Shown here in pieces: positions 40,250 to 41,190 of a stretch of 41,190 nucleotides of DNA; the first letter of the stretch is position 1; the number at the start of each line of letters is the position of its first letter. The translations under genes were made by a program, and so were the position numbers. Below the pieces are notes generated by a model. It ran no database searches, was not told the DNA's origin, and worked only from the letters and a program-made list of their open reading frames with translations. This DNA comes from DASPSR01 sp035516175 (GTDB lineage: Bacteria; Nitrospirota; UBA9217), in contig DATJAO010000057.1 of NCBI GenBank assembly GCA_035516175.1, positions 1-41,190 of the forward strand, in the 5' to 3' direction.

Positions 40250-40278
40250 TTGACATCTCCCGCGCGCTGGTTTAATGT
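40250..40278 (+). promoter_or_regulatory. Promoter of the TetR-type gene
   Basis: TTGACA (40250-40255), 17-bp spacer, TAATGT (40273-40278). The ATG at 40297 follows by 18 nt, so the leader is about 12 nt. Confidence 0.68.
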
Positions 40279-40296
40279 AAGTGCCTACTAACAATT

Positions 40297-40887
40297 ATGA
40301 AAAAGACCGAGACGAAAGAAAAACTGTTAAAAGCGACCTTAAGGCTGATCTCCGAGAAGGGATATCTCGGCGCCACGACGAGGGAAATCGCCCAGGAAGC
40401 CGGGGTGACGGAACTTACTCTCTTCAGGCACTTTGGTTCCAAAGAAAAGCTTTTTGAGGAGCTCCTGAACAGCTATACATTCCTGCCGATGCTGCGGGAC
40501 CTTTTACCCGAGTTGGACGGCCTGTCCTATGAGGATGCCCTCAGGCTTATCGCGACACGATTCCTCCTGTCTCTGAGGGACAGAAAGTCCATGGTCAAGA
40601 TCATGTTCTCTGAAGTGACGATTTATCCTGAAAAGGTAAGGCGGGTCTACAATAAATTCGTTGATGAAATAAGGGCGACCCTTGCAGGCTATTTCAGGAC
40701 CTTGCAGAAAAAAGGAATGCTCAGGAAAGTATCCCCGGAGATGGCCGCCAGCATATTTCATGGTATGATCTTTACTTATTTCAGGTCCGAAGAGATCATG
40801 AAGGAACCGGGGATGACGAAGATCAAAATGGAAAAGAACATCCAGGAATTCATCGATATTTTCATGCACGGCACATTCCGTGATTAA
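40297..40887 (+). CDS. TetR-family transcriptional regulator
   Basis: 196 residues. The N-terminal helix-turn-helix spans about 10-56: KEKLLKATLRLISEKGYLG, TTREIAQEAGVTELTLFRHF and GSKEKLFEEL. The C-terminal ligand domain is helical and not specific. The TolC-family gene starts 29 bp downstream, the usual arrangement of a self-regulated efflux operon. It likely represses its own promoter and the efflux genes in response to a hydrophobic compound (inference). Confidence 0.92.
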   Translation: MKKTETKEKLLKATLRLISEKGYLGATTREIAQEAGVTELTLFRHFGSKEKLFEELLNSYTFLPMLRDLLPELDGLSYEDALRLIATRFLLSLRDRKSMVKIMFSEVTIYPEKVRRVYNKFVDEIRATLAGYFRTLQKKGMLRKVSPEMAASIFHGMIFTYFRSEEIMKEPGMTKIKMEKNIQEFIDIFMHGTFRD

Positions 40888-40916
40888 GACTGCCTCGATG
40901 CTGACAGGAGAAGCCT

Positions 40917-41190
40917 ATGACTCGGAGCCATGTAAATAAGTTCATGATGAGTAGCCTGATCGTGCTTCTTTCTCTCTATCTTGCGGCCCCGCCGCTACCT
41001 CTATCCGCGGAGGAGCCGGCACCGGCTGGTCAGTACAAGCCGGTACAAGAGCAACCGGAAAAGAAAGATCTCTCGGGCGGAAGCATGATAACCCCGGGTG
41101 AGACGCTTACCATCAGCCGTTGCCTCGATATCGCTCTCAAGAAAAACCCGAACATCCTGGCTGCGGTGAACACCGTGGAAATCAATCGGA
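40917..41190 (+). CDS. TolC-family outer-membrane efflux protein (partial, N-terminus)
   Basis: Open to the window end: 91 residues are visible. The ATG at 40917 follows ACAGGAGAAGCC. Residues about 12-31 form a signal peptide ending near PLSAEEP. A Pro/Lys-rich spacer follows, then LTISRCLDIALKKNPNILAA, the start of the first TolC alpha-helical hairpin repeat. Probably the outer-membrane channel of an RND or ABC efflux system whose other genes lie beyond the window, regulated by the TetR-type protein. Confidence 0.85.
   Translation, partial: MTRSHVNKFMMSSLIVLLSLYLAAPPLPLSAEEPAPAGQYKPVQEQPEKKDLSGGSMITPGETLTISRCLDIALKKNPNILAAVNTVEINR

Noticed and set aside
1..41190. CRISPR array, insertion sequence, prophage or integrase
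   Set aside because: I saw no regularly spaced direct repeats, transposase or integrase motifs, or terminal inverted repeats anywhere in the window.

Overview
This window reads as a chromosomal segment of a Gram-negative, anaerobic or facultative, respiring bacterium. The Gram-negative signs are Lnt, an LPS heptosyltransferase, a FadL-type porin, a TolC family protein and many lipoproteins. The respiratory signs are five intact heme-c proteins, including the NrfHA nitrite reductase, plus FNR-type sites. Gene content and c-di-GMP-I (GEMM) riboswitches in front of cytochromes recall Desulfobacterota (Geobacter-like) or Nitrospirota. I cannot place it further from sequence alone.

Layout. 1-5773: tail of a spermidine-synthase-like gene, then thrS-infC-rpmI-rplT and a periplasmic amidase. 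5817-9724 (minus): prfB with its programmed +1 frameshift, a candidate structured RNA, lnt, and two Hfq/Sm-like genes. 9898-11749: queD and pmbA. 11916-17033: a regulatory cluster in which three GEMM-I riboswitches precede an NHL-repeat exported protein, a hexaheme cytochrome and a UspA protein; the last also has an FNR-type promoter, and a five-repeat secreted protein follows it. 17221-25606: lipoprotein, hflX, a lysine-rich/EF-Tu-domain-2-like fusion, a FadL-like porin, a CapA-like lipoprotein, a heptosyltransferase and an unknown gene. 25767-29589: nrfHA flanked by decayed genes (a c7-type cytochrome and a lipoprotein). 29707-34903: livMGF, truA, and a heptaheme cytochrome c with cytochrome b pair. 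35031-39504 (minus): a five-gene overlapping ABC/NosL/DUF4418/TPR operon, preceded by a heme-bearing beta-propeller gene. 39949-41190: rpmB, and a TetR gene leading into a TolC family gene.

How it fits together. NrfHA, the hexaheme protein and the heptaheme/cytochrome b pair point to menaquinol-driven respiration with nitrite ammonification and possibly extracellular or periplasmic electron transfer. Second-messenger RNAs and an FNR-type activator link the exported cytochrome, propeller and stress protein to cyclic dinucleotide and oxygen status. The most interesting items are the GEMM trio with apparently mixed ligand type, the FNR plus GEMM tandem control of usp, the tandem-Sm Hfq-like pair, the NosL/DUF4418/ABC operon, the putative RNA upstream of prfB, and a recurring leaderless-promoter pattern.
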